A stretch of 64,000 nucleotides of DNA from Bactericera cockerelli (GCA_024516035.1 CM044961.1:5825515-5889514); one strand, 5' to 3'; positions 31,165 to 42,049 are shown, numbered from the stretch's first letter. A program made the numbers and translations. The notes: generated by a model from the letters alone, not told the origin.

Positions 31165-34002
31165 TATTATTATTATTATTATTTATGAGTTGACGGGAGA
31201 TACCCATTTTACAAGTTTCCCTAACCTAAATCTAAAACGTAAAACTAAAGCGTAAAACTAAAAAAGCGTAAAACTAAAACTTAATGCTAAAGTAGGTGAT
31301 GAAAAAATAAAAAAAATCCAGTTTCTTAGTAGAGTAAAAAATATAAAGAATGTAAAAAAATAAAAAAATCACTGGTTCAAGGTGGACAGAACGGACAATT
31401 TGCTTTTTAAAATATCAGAAGATGTTGTGAAAAAATCAAAATTGAGGGGTGGTGAAGTGACAATGTTACTGAGTCTCATAAGTCTGTTAAGTGGACAGTT
31501 TTGGCCTATATTGGTTTTAAATAGGGCCGGTTCAAAAAGTAAATGGTGTCTTGAACTTATGCGTTGTGCTTTCACGTTTACATAGGAGAGAAGTTCTGGA
31601 CAGTTGACTTTGTTGTGGAGAAGTTTGTGCAGAAAGATGACATCTGCTATGTTTCTCCTGTGTTCTAATGTACTCAGTTTACTTACAGAAAGGATTTCAG
31701 AGTAGTCATGATTTTCGATTTTGATTCTCTCACGGACAGCTAAGAATCGAAGAAATTTTCTTTGAATCTTTTCCAACATATCAATATAAGTAGTGTAGGA
31801 TGGTGACCAAAGAGGAGAACAATATTCAAGGGTAGGTCTTACGAGAGAGCAATATAGGTTTTTTATTGTTTTAGGGGATTTAAAGTCTCTAGAATTCCTT
31901 TGTAGAAATCCTAGGTTTCGTAGAGCTTTATTCTTGATCTCGTTATAATGAGTGGTGAACTTGAGGTCTGAGTCAAGAGTTACCCCAAGATCTTTAACAT
32001 GATGGATTCTCTCTAAGACCAAGCCACCTATGTTATACTCGTAAGTTAAGGGATTTTTCTTACGGTGGAATGACAAAACAAAGCACTTGTCTACGTTCAA
32101 GTCCATTCTATTCACCTCGCACCACGTGTGAAGTGAGTCTAGGGCGCGCTGCAAAGTCAACTGGTCCTCCCGCCCATTTATATTGAACGAAAGTCTTAAA
32201 TCATCAGCAAAAAGTAAGCTAAGTACTTGATTAATGTTGGGGATTAGATCGTTGATGAATATGTTAAAGAGGATACCGGATATGTGGCCACCCTGAATAC
32301 ATCCTGAATTTACTTTAATAGGGTGGGAAAAAGTGTTATTATATTGAACTATTTGTGTTCGGTTAGTGAGGTAGGTTCGAGTCCATGATAGTAAAGGATC
32401 TTCGACTCCTATGGCTTTTAGCTTATTACAGAGGATGTTAATGTTCACTTTATCGTACGCCTTACTAAAATCGGTGTATATACAGTCTGCTTGGCATTTA
32501 TTTTCAAGCGTTGTAGTGAGAGATTGGTATAGACATAAAAGGCTAGTAAGGGTAGATTTATTTCGTACAAAGCCATGCTGGTTATTTACTATAACAGATG
32601 ATAGTACAGGTTGAATTTCGTCGCACACTAATGATTCAAATAATTTAGGTATAGCGGATAGTTTAGCTATTGGTCTGTAGTTTTTAACATCTGTTTTTAG
32701 TCCGGATTTATGTAGGGGGATCACATAAGAGGTTTTCCAGTTTGATGGAAAATAACCACTTATCAACGATCTATGGAACAAAAAGGTAAGAGGGGCAGTC
32801 AACTCAGCAGCGCATTCTAAAAGTAAGATGGGAGGGACACCATCCGGCCCTGATGATGATGATCTTTTTAGTTTTTTTAATTTATTAAAAACTTTTTGTT
32901 CTTCTAATTCGATGTTCGAGATGGACGATATTAAAGTTCTTTCTAGGTTTGGTTCCGGCGGTACTATGACTTCGTCAGAGTAAACTGACGCGAAACGCTC
33001 TGCAAATAAGTTAGCACTTTCTTTAGAATTATCAGAAGAAGCGTCGTTGAGAGTTAAACATGGGGGTTGAATATTGGAATGTTTTTTATTTCGCAAAAAG
33101 GTGAATAGTTTTCTTGGGTTTTCCTGTAATTCTTTTTCCGAGTCAGCTATGTATTTCTCATATTCTGACTTGGATAGTGCTTTGCAGGTTCGTCTGGCTT
33201 GAGAGAATTTAATGTAATTTACATTCGAAGGGAACCGTTTGAAATTTTTATGGAGTATTTTTTTCTCTGTGATTTTCTCCCGTAATTCTTGGCTATACCA
33301 TATGGGGAAACGGAAATTCCCAATAGAAATTTTAGGTACAAAAAATGAAATTCCCTTCTGTATGATATTATAAAATCCAGCTATTTGCGTGTCAAGTGAG
33401 TTTTGGGTATCAAAAATTGAGTCCCATTTAATATCTCGGAAATAATTTCTCATCTCAATAAAGTTACATTTGGAATAACAATGGACTTCACGTTTATCAT
33501 AATTGGGTGTGATTTTATTTACCGATAAGGTTGTACTAATAGCTAAGGGAGGGTGATAACCTTCAATTTGAACCAAAGCGTCATCGTCATCAAGAGGGCG
33601 GATAGTGCTCATATAATCATTTACAAATACCAAATCCAAAAGTCTGCCTAAACTATTAAACTGATTATTTATTTGTACTAGCCCATTAAAAGCCATGGAG
33701 CCTAACAGAATGTCAGATGTTGAATTAGAGTTATAAGATTGTAAATAGTGAGTATTTTCACATGGCTTCCATTGTAGCTGGGGTAGATTAAAATCCCCGA
33801 ATATAAATTTAGTGGCGTCGGGAAATTTAAGAAATACAAGGTCTACTAAATCCACGTAATTTTGGAATATCTCAGGTGAAGTACCAGGGGGGAGGTAAGT
33901 AGCATTAAGTACAATTTTTAAGGTTTTAAATTTAACTATCTTGAGTGGTTCTCGAGATACAAGGGGCGGGGAGAGACTCTGTGTTCCACCCTGTATATTC
34001 AT
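31165..34002 (-). mobile_element. 5'-truncated LINE with (AAT)n tail
   Basis: The element comprises a partial endonuclease, a complete-looking reverse transcriptase, a ~190 bp 3' UTR and a tail of about eight AAT/TAA trinucleotides (plus strand 31161-31183). The tail and motif set recall I-, Jockey- or CR1-like LINEs, but the clade is not assigned. The 5' part of the endonuclease and any ORF1 are missing. Confidence 0.85.
31369..34002 (-). CDS. LINE ORF2 fragment: endonuclease (partial) and reverse transcriptase
   Basis: An uninterrupted 877-codon frame. Residues ~30-160 hold the second half of the AP-like endonuclease (FIFGDFNLPQLQW near residue 68, LLDLVFVND near 125, and EGYHPPL where the SDH motif normally sits). 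Residues ~360-700 hold the reverse transcriptase: RSSSSGPDGVPP, VKNYRPIAKLS, TDFSKAYDKVN, a QGGHISG motif where PQGSxLGP is usual, and the catalytic FADD at about 597-600. The C-terminal part LEYCSPLWSP...IQRKFLRFL is typical of CR1/Jockey-like enzymes. The first ~25 residues come from a neighbouring TACAGGGTG-ended repeat, so the Met start is fortuitous. The intact frame suggests a fairly recent insertion. Confidence 0.85.
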   Translation of the reverse strand: MNIQGGTQSLSPPLVSREPLKIVKFKTLKIVLNATYLPPGTSPEIFQNYVDLVDLVFLKFPDATKFIFGDFNLPQLQWKPCENTHYLQSYNSNSTSDILLGSMAFNGLVQINNQFNSLGRLLDLVFVNDYMSTIRPLDDDDALVQIEGYHPPLAISTTLSVNKITPNYDKREVHCYSKCNFIEMRNYFRDIKWDSIFDTQNSLDTQIAGFYNIIQKGISFFVPKISIGNFRFPIWYSQELREKITEKKILHKNFKRFPSNVNYIKFSQARRTCKALSKSEYEKYIADSEKELQENPRKLFTFLRNKKHSNIQPPCLTLNDASSDNSKESANLFAERFASVYSDEVIVPPEPNLERTLISSISNIELEEQKVFNKLKKLKRSSSSGPDGVPPILLLECAAELTAPLTFLFHRSLISGYFPSNWKTSYVIPLHKSGLKTDVKNYRPIAKLSAIPKLFESLVCDEIQPVLSSVIVNNQHGFVRNKSTLTSLLCLYQSLTTTLENKCQADCIYTDFSKAYDKVNINILCNKLKAIGVEDPLLSWTRTYLTNRTQIVQYNNTFSHPIKVNSGCIQGGHISGILFNIFINDLIPNINQVLSLLFADDLRLSFNINGREDQLTLQRALDSLHTWCEVNRMDLNVDKCFVLSFHRKKNPLTYEYNIGGLVLERIHHVKDLGVTLDSDLKFTTHYNEIKNKALRNLGFLQRNSRDFKSPKTIKNLYCSLVRPTLEYCSPLWSPSYTTYIDMLEKIQRKFLRFLAVRERIKIENHDYSEILSVSKLSTLEHRRNIADVIFLHKLLHNKVNCPELLSYVNVKAQRISSRHHLLFEPALFKTNIGQNCPLNRLMRLSNIVTSPPLNFDFFTTSSDILKSKLSVLSTLNQ

Positions 34003-34029
34003 GACGTCACATTTTTTACCTCACTAGTG

Positions 34030-34090
34030 TGTCGTAGAAGGAAAAATCAGTTTCCCGTCTGTAGGATAAGGAAAGTAAAAATAAAAAAGG
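34030..34090. mobile_element. Fragment of GATAAGGAAAGT-ended repeat
   Basis: TCTGTAGGATAAGGAAAGTA AAA matches the right ends at 802-812 and 41660-41671. Confidence 0.5.
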
Positions 34091-34549
34091 ATAGCAGACG
34101 TGAAGGGAGCTGACAGGAAGACTGAAATCATATCAAGACAGGAATAGCTGAAGATGAGAAAAGAAAAAAAAGGATAAAAACTGAGGACGTGTTTGAGTGA
34201 AGGAATATGGGTTATTTAATGTACGGAAAACCAATAGATTAAACATAAATAATAATATAAATATGTTCACAACCGTTACGCCAACCGCCAACTAGTATTT
34301 ATTATTATTATTATTATTAAAAAGTTGTTGAGTGACTTTTCTGTTCGATATCTGGCACTGATGTGTCGTGCAGGTTGTATATTCGACAGTTATTTTGTTT
34401 GATACCCGCCACTGGTTTGACATGCGGGTTGCATAGTCGACAATTCTGACATCTTGTTTGGAACTGTCAGCCGCAGAGTGACGGGGGCAAAAAAGGGGGA
34501 GTTTTGTTCATTTCTGTGTAGAACCAAATCGTATGGATATGTGTTCTAG

Positions 34550-35230
34550 TGGGAATTGGTGAGATAGAGAGAGGGAGGGGGCAGAGAGAGAGAAAGGAGT
34601 ATGATAAAGAGAGGAATAAATGGAGATGAAGGGAGGGAGGGAGAGAGAGAGAGAAAGAGAGAGGGAGGGAGAAATATAGATTGATAGGAGTGCGAGAAAG
34701 AGAGGAAGTAAGAGAGAGGGAAGGAGGGAGAATGAGATAGAGAAAATGAGGGGAGAGAGAGAGGGAGTGAGGGAGAGGATGAGAGGGAGAAAGATAGATT
34801 GATAGGAGTACAAGAAAGAGACAGAGAAAAGAAATAGAGAGAGGGAAAAGTACAAGGAACAGAGGTAGTAAAGAGAGGGAAGGAGACAAAGAAAAAGAGG
34901 GAGCGTGGGAGAGAAAGAGGAAGGAGAGAGAGAGATACATTGATAGGAGTATGAGAAAGATAGGGAGAAAAATACGAGAAAGAGAGGAAGTAAGAGAGAG
35001 GGAAGGAGGGAGAAGGAAAGAGAGAGAGGGAGATAGGGAGAGGTAGATTATTTTAATCTATGTTACTATTTGTACACCTAATGAAGATTTCTGCTATAGT
35101 AAATGTCTTTTTGAAACAGAAGAAAACTTTTAAAGTGGAGAAGAAGAGAAAGTGAGAGAGAAGGAGAGAGAGAGAGAGAGAGACAGAGAGAGAAAGAAAG
35201 AGAGAGAGGGAGAGAGAGAGATAGGTGGGT
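34550..35230. repeat. Polypurine (GA)n tracts
   Basis: Purine-rich blocks at 34560-35050 and 35145-35225 contain GAGTACGAGAAAGAGAGG-like ~110 bp higher-order repeats (TTGATAGGAGT recurs at 34680, 34799 and 34939). Minus frames here are artefacts. Confidence 0.9.
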
Positions 35231-35383
35231 GGCGGGGCGTCTAAAAATAATTCCCATTTTTAGTAAGATAGTATCTGATATTAAATTAGGTTCCAGCTAA
35301 AGAAATTCCATCTAAAGTTGCTTCCTATTGTGAAGTATAAGATAACTAGTTTCTTTAAATTAATAAAACAAGTTCCTTAACAA

Positions 35384-35522
35384 CCAACCTCAGGAGCTTG
35401 ATCGATAAGGCGGCGACTTTTGACTCGGAGGTCGGTGGTTCAATCCCAAGTTCAGCAAAAATGTAATAAAGCGAATTTGAGTAAATGTGATATCGCGATT
35501 GTGATAAAAACAAATATAAAAT
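35384..35522 (+). mobile_element. SINE, TAGCTTGATCGATAAGG family
   Basis: CAGGAGCTTGATCGATAAGG, GGTCGGTGGTTCAATCCC, AAAGCGAATTTGAGTAAATG and a mutated tail hairpin are present. Confidence 0.75.
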
Positions 35523-35539
35523 AATTCTTTCGTACATTT

Positions 35540-36010
35540 GTTAAGTATAATAATGTGTACAGTAAAAAGTTTTATTTAAAAGTACATACAGTACTGTTTC
35601 TTCTGTAAAATAACATTTTCTTTTCGAGATTGAGGAAATTTGCAAAAGAAAACTTTTCTGGGAATGAAGAGTATAAAAATATTATTGTTGAGGTAGGATG
35701 TCCTTAAATATTAAAATTTAATATTTTTCACCCCAACTAACAAAACTTTACTACATACCTTCTTATGGATTTATGACAGCATGCCTCTTAAAAATATAGG
35801 TAATATGTATCGCACATTATACCACGCATTATATTATATTCTACGAAAAAATAGTTAGCTTGATGCCTCCAAAGTTGATAAAAAAAGAGGGGGATAGAGA
35901 GAGATAGTCAATCAAAATGAAAAGAAAAAATGTTAAACAAAGAAAAAGACAGTGACAGGAAGTAATATAAAATTTTAAAAAAAATGTGAGAAGGAAACAA
36001 GGAGAGAAAG
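35540..36010. other. No gene seen
   Basis: AT-rich DNA without recognised repeats or frames. Confidence 0.4.
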
Positions 36011-36014
36011 TTGG

Positions 36015-36024
36015 ATGAGAAAGA

Positions 36025-36056
<32 letters not shown>

Positions 36057-36285
36057 TAAAGAGAGAGATATAGAGAGAGATCAAGAGAGAGAGATAGAGA
36101 GGAGAGAGAGAGAGGAAAGAGAGCGAGAGAGAAAAAGAGAGAGAGAAAGAGAGAGATAGAGAGAGAGAGAGGAGAGAGAGAGAGGAAAGAGAGGGAAAAA
36201 GAGAGAGAGAAAGAGGGAGAGAGAGAAAGAGAGAGAGAGAGAGAAAGAGAAAGAGAGAGAGAAAGAGACAGAGAGAGAGAGATAT
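36015..36285. repeat. (GA)n microsatellite tract
   Basis: About 270 bp of GA with GATA and GGAAAG interruptions. The 126-codon minus frame is an artefact. Confidence 0.95.
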
Positions 36286-37219
36286 TAAAACTATATGAAG
36301 GGTAGAAATTCTGAAGCAATGTTTCCGGGCAAAAGAAGCTATGATTTTTAAACATCAGGTTTTAATGAGGGTACAAAACCCTTTCACGGGCTCTAAAAAC
36401 AAAGACGCCCGTGTTACTAAATTCTATGTGCGCCGTGAAACTTTAATTTATGCAATGTGCAATAACATTTTAATCTCTTTTGATAGGTTCATTTTATTAA
36501 TTCTTAAATAATTAAATAATAAGAAGAGTTGAAAATCATTTTACTATGTCAAAACGAAAAGATAAAATATTACTTAATAAGAAGGATAGTGACAGAGAAT
36601 GAAAAAAGGAAGAGTGTGATCAAGAGAGAGATAAAAAAATGAGCAAAAGTGTATAAATTAAAGGACTGACAGAGAGAGGGGAAGAGAGAGTGAGATAAAA
36701 AAAAGCAATAACAGTTAGGTGAAAGTGAGAGAAAAATAATATGAAAAAAGAGGTGAAATAAAGAGATAAAGAGAAAGAGTGAGAGAGAGAGAAAAAAAAA
36801 TACAAGAACAAACAGATGAAAGAGATAGAGAAAGCTAAATATTTGAAGAACTCTGTGGCAAAAATCTATGGAGGGTCTTTACTTGTTGAAACAAGCAAAT
36901 ACTTCATCTTCACATCAGTGAATCTTTCTGCCACAGATTTTGCAATATCGTTGTGTGCTGAACGCTGCGTTTCTTTTTCAGAAACACGAACCTACCTTCT
37001 CCATAGAAGAGATCTATGGATAAATAAGAAATGGAGAAATCGTAAAGCTTGAAACATGTCCCCAGCAGGGCCGTATTTGAGGCCCAGGGGGCCCGGCCCC
37101 CCCCCCCCCCTCGAGCTTGGCCCCCCCTCGAAATTCTCGCTTGAACGCAGGCTCTCCTCCCGGGCCCCACCTGCCTTGGATTTTTTTCTAGGTACATTAC
37201 GCGTATCTATATACGTACA

Positions 37220-37460
37220 CTAGCGGGCTGTCGCCCGCTTTGCGGGCCGAGGCATGGCCGTGAAAGCAAAAAATCCTTTTTCGCCAATGGCAGGTGTTGT
37301 AGTGGGAGTTTCGAAAAATCCCGTCTTATTGCACATCTAGACTATAAGACAAAGCTACCTACCAAATTTCAGCTTCCTAGGACTTACGGTTTGGGCTGTA
37401 GAGCGATGATCAGTCAGTGGTCAGTGGTCAGTGAGTGTCTTTGACATTTATATATTAAGA
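37220..37460 (-). mobile_element. Non-autonomous Helitron-like element
   Basis: Read on the minus strand it begins TCTTAATATATAAATGTC and ends GCGGGCGACAGCCCGC plus TAG (CTAG terminus). The host bases on either side are A and T. It is 241 bp and close in sequence to 19490-19730 and 21530-21748. It carries small GTCAGT tandem repeats near the 5' end that vary in number between copies. Confidence 0.85.
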
Positions 37461-37695
37461 TGTTGATTCCTAAACACAATAAACAGTAAAAACCAACTAC
37501 ATTACTATTATTTTATACTCTTTGGGCCCCCCCTGACGAAAATCCTCGATACGGCCTTGGTCCCCAAAAATCGGCCATCTTGGTTAGTTTAGACACAGAG
37601 GAAATCATAACAATAACAAATTAATTTTTCTTCCTTCATACTTTTGAAGGGATATTGGATACCTTAGCCATATTGGATAGTTAGTTCTTGGACAC

Positions 37696-37836
37696 CAACC
37701 TCAGTGTAGCATGAGCGATAAGGCGGCGGCCTTGTAAACTCGAGATCGGTGGTTCAAGTCCTGCATTCAGCGTAGATTAAGTAAAGCTAGTTTGAGTAGT
37801 TGTGATATCACGAAAGTGATTAACACAAATATGATA
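37696..37836 (+). mobile_element. SINE, TAGCTTGATCGATAAGG family
   Basis: Head ACCTCAGTGTAGCATGAGCG then ATAAGGCGGCGGCCTTG, B box GGTGGTTCAAGTCCTGC, body and GATATCACGAAAGTGATT hairpin, ending ACACAAATATGATAA. Confidence 0.8.
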
Positions 37837-38245
37837 AATTGAAGAAGAAAAAAAACTTCGTTTGTTATGGGACAGATTTATCACCCATGAGTTATAATAA
37901 TAATAATTATATCGCCTTATTTATACTGCCCGATTAGGACTATCAAAGTCCCATTCAAAAAAGTTTTTTACAATGTTTTTACAATTACGGTACAAATTTT
38001 GAAACAGCACATTTTGTAAAAAAAGAATACCTATGATAAATTGATAAATTGAAGAAGAAAAAAAACTTCGTTTGTTATGGGACAGATTTATCACCCATGA
38101 GTTATAATAATAATAATTAAATCGCCTTATTTATACTGCCCGATTAGGACTATCAAAGTCCCATTCAAAAAAGTTTTTTACAATGTTTTTACAATTACGG
38201 TACAAATTTTGAAACAGCACATTTTGTAAAAAAAGAATACCTATA
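37833..38245. repeat. Near-perfect tandem duplication, period 210 bp
   Basis: 37833-38042 and 38043-38245 both run from GATAAATTGAAGAAG to AAAGAATACCTAT. I see a single substitution (AATTATATCG versus AATTAAATCG). Each copy contains a fragment of the GTAGCTCAG SINE tail. This is either a very recent duplication or an assembly artefact. Confidence 0.9.
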
Positions 38246-38605
38246 GCATTGTTTTAAAAAATTAGATGATTACACTGAAATTAAATATTCTGTTTGCGTA
38301 CTATGAAAAGCGATTTTTTTTTTCAGATGAAAGTTTTTCATAATTTATAAAAAAATGTACATTTATAAAAAATATTACAATTATGTAAATTTAGTTTGCA
38401 CATTGCAGGCGAGGCAGTGCTGTTGTAATTTAATGAGACAAGTACAATTAGTACAATGATTCTTGTTGTTTTTGTTATAATAATTATTGTTCTTATAATG
38501 TCATTATTTGATATCTAGAATTCTTTTTTCCCATGTTTTTTTACTACAAGACTCCACTTTCTTCCATCTGGGTTTAACGTCGCTTTCAAATTGATAAGGC
38601 ACTCG

Positions 38606-38850
38606 CGCTTGATTAGCTCAGTGGTTAAGCATTCGCTTGCCATGCGGAAAGTGCCGGGTTCGATCCACCAGCCGACAAAAATTTCTATTCTTAAATTGAT
38701 TACAATTGTTTGTAAGGGATACCTTCCGGTGCGCTCGTGTTGTCCCAGCACCTAATTGGGAAGTTTTGTGTCACTTCTCGGCCATCAGAGGGGAGGCATA
38801 CTACGGGATGGGCAGGCTACAACACTGACCACAAGCGTCTAATAACCTGG
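38606..38850 (+). mobile_element. SINE, GCACGAATAGCTCAGTGG family
   Basis: Head TTAGCTCAGTGGTTAAGCAT and CATGCGGAAAGTGCCGGGTT, then GGATACCTTCCGGTGCGCTC and CATACTACGGGATGGGCAGG. The tail is cut at ~38850. Confidence 0.8.
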
Positions 38851-38934
38851 CAGTTGAGTTATGTAAGCGGCAGTCCAGCAGGTCCTAAAAAGAGTTTCTG
38901 GTGGAGTTATACTGTGATGGGTGTGTTTTTGGAG

Positions 38935-39295
38935 GAGAGAGAGAGAGAGACAAGAGGGGAGGGAGAGAGATAGAGATTGAGATTGAGAGGGGGAGAGATA
39001 GAGATGTATAGAGAGAGAGGGTATAGTGAGGGAGGAAGAGAAAGAGAGAGGAAGATAGGTACATAGAGAGAGGAAGCTATACACAGAGAGAGAAAGAGGG
39101 AGGGAAGAAGAGAGAGAAATAGGGAGGAAGAGAAAGAGAGATAGAGGAGGAAAGAGAGAAAGGAAGAGAGAGAAGGAGAGAGAGTGAGAAAGAGAGAGAT
39201 TGGAGGAGAGAGAGGAAAGAAGAAAAAGAGAAAGAATAAGAGGCAAAAAGTTAATGAGAAAGAGACTGAGAGAGATAGAGAATAATAATAATGAG
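38935..39295. repeat. Polypurine (GA)n tract
   Basis: About 360 bp, nearly pure purine on the plus strand. The overlapping 179-codon minus frame is an artefact. Confidence 0.9.
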
Positions 39296-39897
39296 GTAAG
39301 TTTCCACACAGGAAAGCCTTGAAGAATTTCGCCTGCAGTCATATTTTTCACCGGTAAAATGGCCTTTGCTCCCCCCACCCCCGCCCTCCTGAGGGCTCAC
39401 GCAAACCCCCCCCCCACCCCCATTCCCCCTTCCCCGATTAATCGTGAATAAATTAGGCCCCCCCCGGAAGTTTATGATGGGAAGAAAAATGAAAGCAGAC
39501 CTTTCTTCATTATTTATTTTGAGAAAGCTGTTCCCTCGTACTTTTTCTTCTTTTTCCTTCCTCTTCTTCTTTTTCTTCTCCCTTTTTCTTCTTCTAGTAT
39601 AGAACTTCTTCAAAGCAGTTGTGTGTTAGCTTAGGTGATGTTTACTATGTCAATTTAAATGTAAAAATATACGTAAAAAGTTTCAAATTGAAATTCTTCT
39701 TCTTCTTCCTCTTATTATTATTAATAATAATTATAGATATAGCCCGGAACACCGATGTTTATAACGGGAGGAACCCTGTATATTATAAGACCACAATACA
39801 AGACGGTAAGTGCGGGGCCACAATGGAGTCTCGAAAATCGTCTACATATATCAAGCTGTAGGTACCATCAGGGTCTAGGGTGTAGGGTCTAGGCCAG

Positions 39898-40088
39898 GGT
39901 ACTCTAGGACTTGGATGGGTCACCATTCAAATTCCAACCCTCGTGATGCTGGCTGTTCCCGCCCGCACTCAGGTGGGTGTGGTTTATTTAAATAGATGGT
40001 TTTTGAGTTTCCAGCGAATGGAGTGTAAAACCCCCTTCGTATTATGACCATACAGTTGAAAGCGACGTTAAACCCAAATTAAAATAAA
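39898..40088 (+). mobile_element. 5'-truncated 5S-derived SINE
   Basis: It begins inside the 5S-like head (GGACTTGGATGGGTCACCAT) and continues through a shortened core to AAAGCGACGTTAAACCCAAA. It lies directly upstream of a full copy in the same orientation. Confidence 0.75.
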
Positions 40089-40091
40089 TAC

Positions 40092-40382
40092 AGCCAGCGT
40101 CGATGGCATGTTGAATACACCGGTTCCCTTCAGAACACCGAAGTTAAGCGACATCCAGCGAGGTTAAGACTTGGATGGGTGACCATTCAAATTCTAATTC
40201 TCGTGACGCTGGCTTTTCCCGGCCCCACTCAGGCTGGGTGAGGTCAATGTGAGTAGCAGGTTTGTGAGTTTCCTGCGAATGGAGGGTAAAACCCCCGTCG
40301 TGATATGACCATGGCAGTTGAAAGCGACGTTAAACCCCACTTAAAAAAAAAAATAAAAAAAAAAATAATAAATAAAAAAAAA
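40092..40382 (+). mobile_element. 5S rRNA-derived SINE, full length
   Basis: AGCCAGCGTCGATGGCATGT starts the 5S-like head, which includes CCGAAGTTAAGCGACATCC and GGTTAAGACTTGGATGGGTG. The core domain (CAGGCTGGGTGAGGTCAATG, GCGAATGGAGGGTAAAACC) and 3' end (AAAGCGACGTTAAACCCC) follow, with an A-rich tail. It is nearly identical to 1819-2100, which suggests recent activity of this family. Confidence 0.85.
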
Positions 40383-40384
40383 TA

Positions 40385-40620
40385 CATTGGTTTACTCTTG
40401 CTTGGCATTGACAATTTTGAGATAGTATACTAAATCACTTGTATCTTCAAAACCGCTCAACTAATTATTTATGGAAGAATACAGAAATATTAAATAATCA
40501 ATAAACTAAATTCTACAAAAAATTCTGTATCGGCAAGTCGTAGACTTTATTTTGTGACTTTTGTCCAAATTTTTGGGTTTTCTTAAATATGAGAGATAAA
40601 TCATATTTTATTTTTAAAAA
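40385..40620 (+). repeat. Dispersed repeat with TCTGTATCGGCAAGTCGT
   Basis: It shares ATCACTTGTATCTTCAAAAC, ATTCTGTATCGGCAAGTCGT and TTTTCTTAAATATNAGAG with 43065-43285. No coding capacity is seen. Confidence 0.65.
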
Positions 40621-40984
40621 GTAATACAAATCACAATGATAAAAAATTCCTGAAAAAAGGAGAGTAAAAAAACAATTCCCCACACCACAAACTTGAAAAA
40701 ATAGAAATATTGGAATCGTGCCCTGAATGTCTCAGCATGGCCTAGTAGCTGAAGGGCCCTTGAGATAAAGCTGTCTGCCAATTTGCACGGTCCAGCAGTT
40801 TAGCCCCCTGACTGGGCGGTTACATGGCTGACTTACCCTCATCACTCATAGACTGGATAAAGATTTTATCCCACAGTATGGGAAAATGTCTAAACGGGCC
40901 ATTACATTATTAGTACGTTAGGTATTATTATTAATATTACATACCTACAGGTCCGTATCCAGGATTTTTTTTGGGGGGGTAGGT

Positions 40985-41506
40985 CCAAAAATTAAAAATC
41001 TGGTGTAAACATCACACAACTTTCCTTATCATATTAGGAATGGGAACAGGACCAAAAGCCACTGGTGACTCAAAGATAAAAGTCAGCTAAAAATCAAAGC
41101 CAAATTCGTAATCAGCACCTCAAAATCATTGGATTTGATATGTCACAATCCCCATCTAGGATGAATAATAAAAAAGTTAGTCTGAGCGGGTCCCCCCCAA
41201 AATACCGGTAAATTGGGGCCGAGGTCCAAAAAGTTCAAGATATCAAAAAAAATGATAAGGAGAGACCCCTATTATTTTTTTAATCTAAGAAAATGTTGTT
41301 CTGTAACTTTTTTTGTATCTTTAACCAATTCAAAGAAGCGGCGCTTGCGGCCAATATTTGCGGCCCTGCGGCCGCATTTTGCGGCCGATTTCAACCAAAA
41401 GTTTCGTGGTTTGTCTGGTGTATAAAATTGAATTGCATACCAAATTTCAAGTCTCTAGCTCTTACCGTTCTTGAGATATCCTGTTCACAGACAGACAGAC
41501 AGACAG

Positions 41507-41541
<35 letters not shown>

Positions 41542-41671
41542 CACGGACCAATGGCTAAAAACAACTTTTTTGGTATCCTGAGGCTATAATTCGTCCAGAA
41601 ATGTGAAAAACTGGGTAGGTCAAATTTTCGACGAATACAATACTTTCCTTATTATAGGATAAGGAAAGTAA
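40985..41671 (+). mobile_element. Longest copy of CTTTCCTTATC...GATAAGGAAAG element, with (GACA)n
   Basis: ACAACTTTCCTTATC (from 41008) and GGATAAGGAAAGTAAAA (to 41673) are the termini. The interior contains (GACA)n at 41490-41545, preceded by CTTACCGTTCTTGAGATATC, a phrase type common in arthropod repeats. Frames at 41213-41589 are low value. Confidence 0.55.
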
Positions 41672-42049
41672 AAATGGATGTTCATGAAATAACGATGTTT
41701 TTGCGGGTTTTTCACCTTTTTAAAAAAGGTAACTGTTCCCCGGAAGGCTGGAACCGTATACTATAAATAGGGATGTTTATTTTCAAACAACTTTTCCAGT
41801 TGTTTTTACAAGAAGAAAAGTGTAAAGAAAACATTGTTGCAAACTTAGAGTGAAACACGCACGAAAATTTAGTAATTTACATTCAAAACTTTCCAATTTT
41901 CCATTCTATATTATTAGCGAGCTGTATATAAATACTTTGTGTTCTGATGGGAAAAAATAATAATGAGAAGTTCTTTTTCTGTAATATTTATCACAAAAGA
42001 AATGCAAAGAAGCTGTCTATTTGTGTTCTTTTTGCATGACTGACTTCTA

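Noticed and set aside
40092..40190. Possible 5S rRNA gene
   Set aside because: The 5S-like part is diverged, fused to the SINE core and followed by an A tail. It has no T-run terminator at the 5S end.
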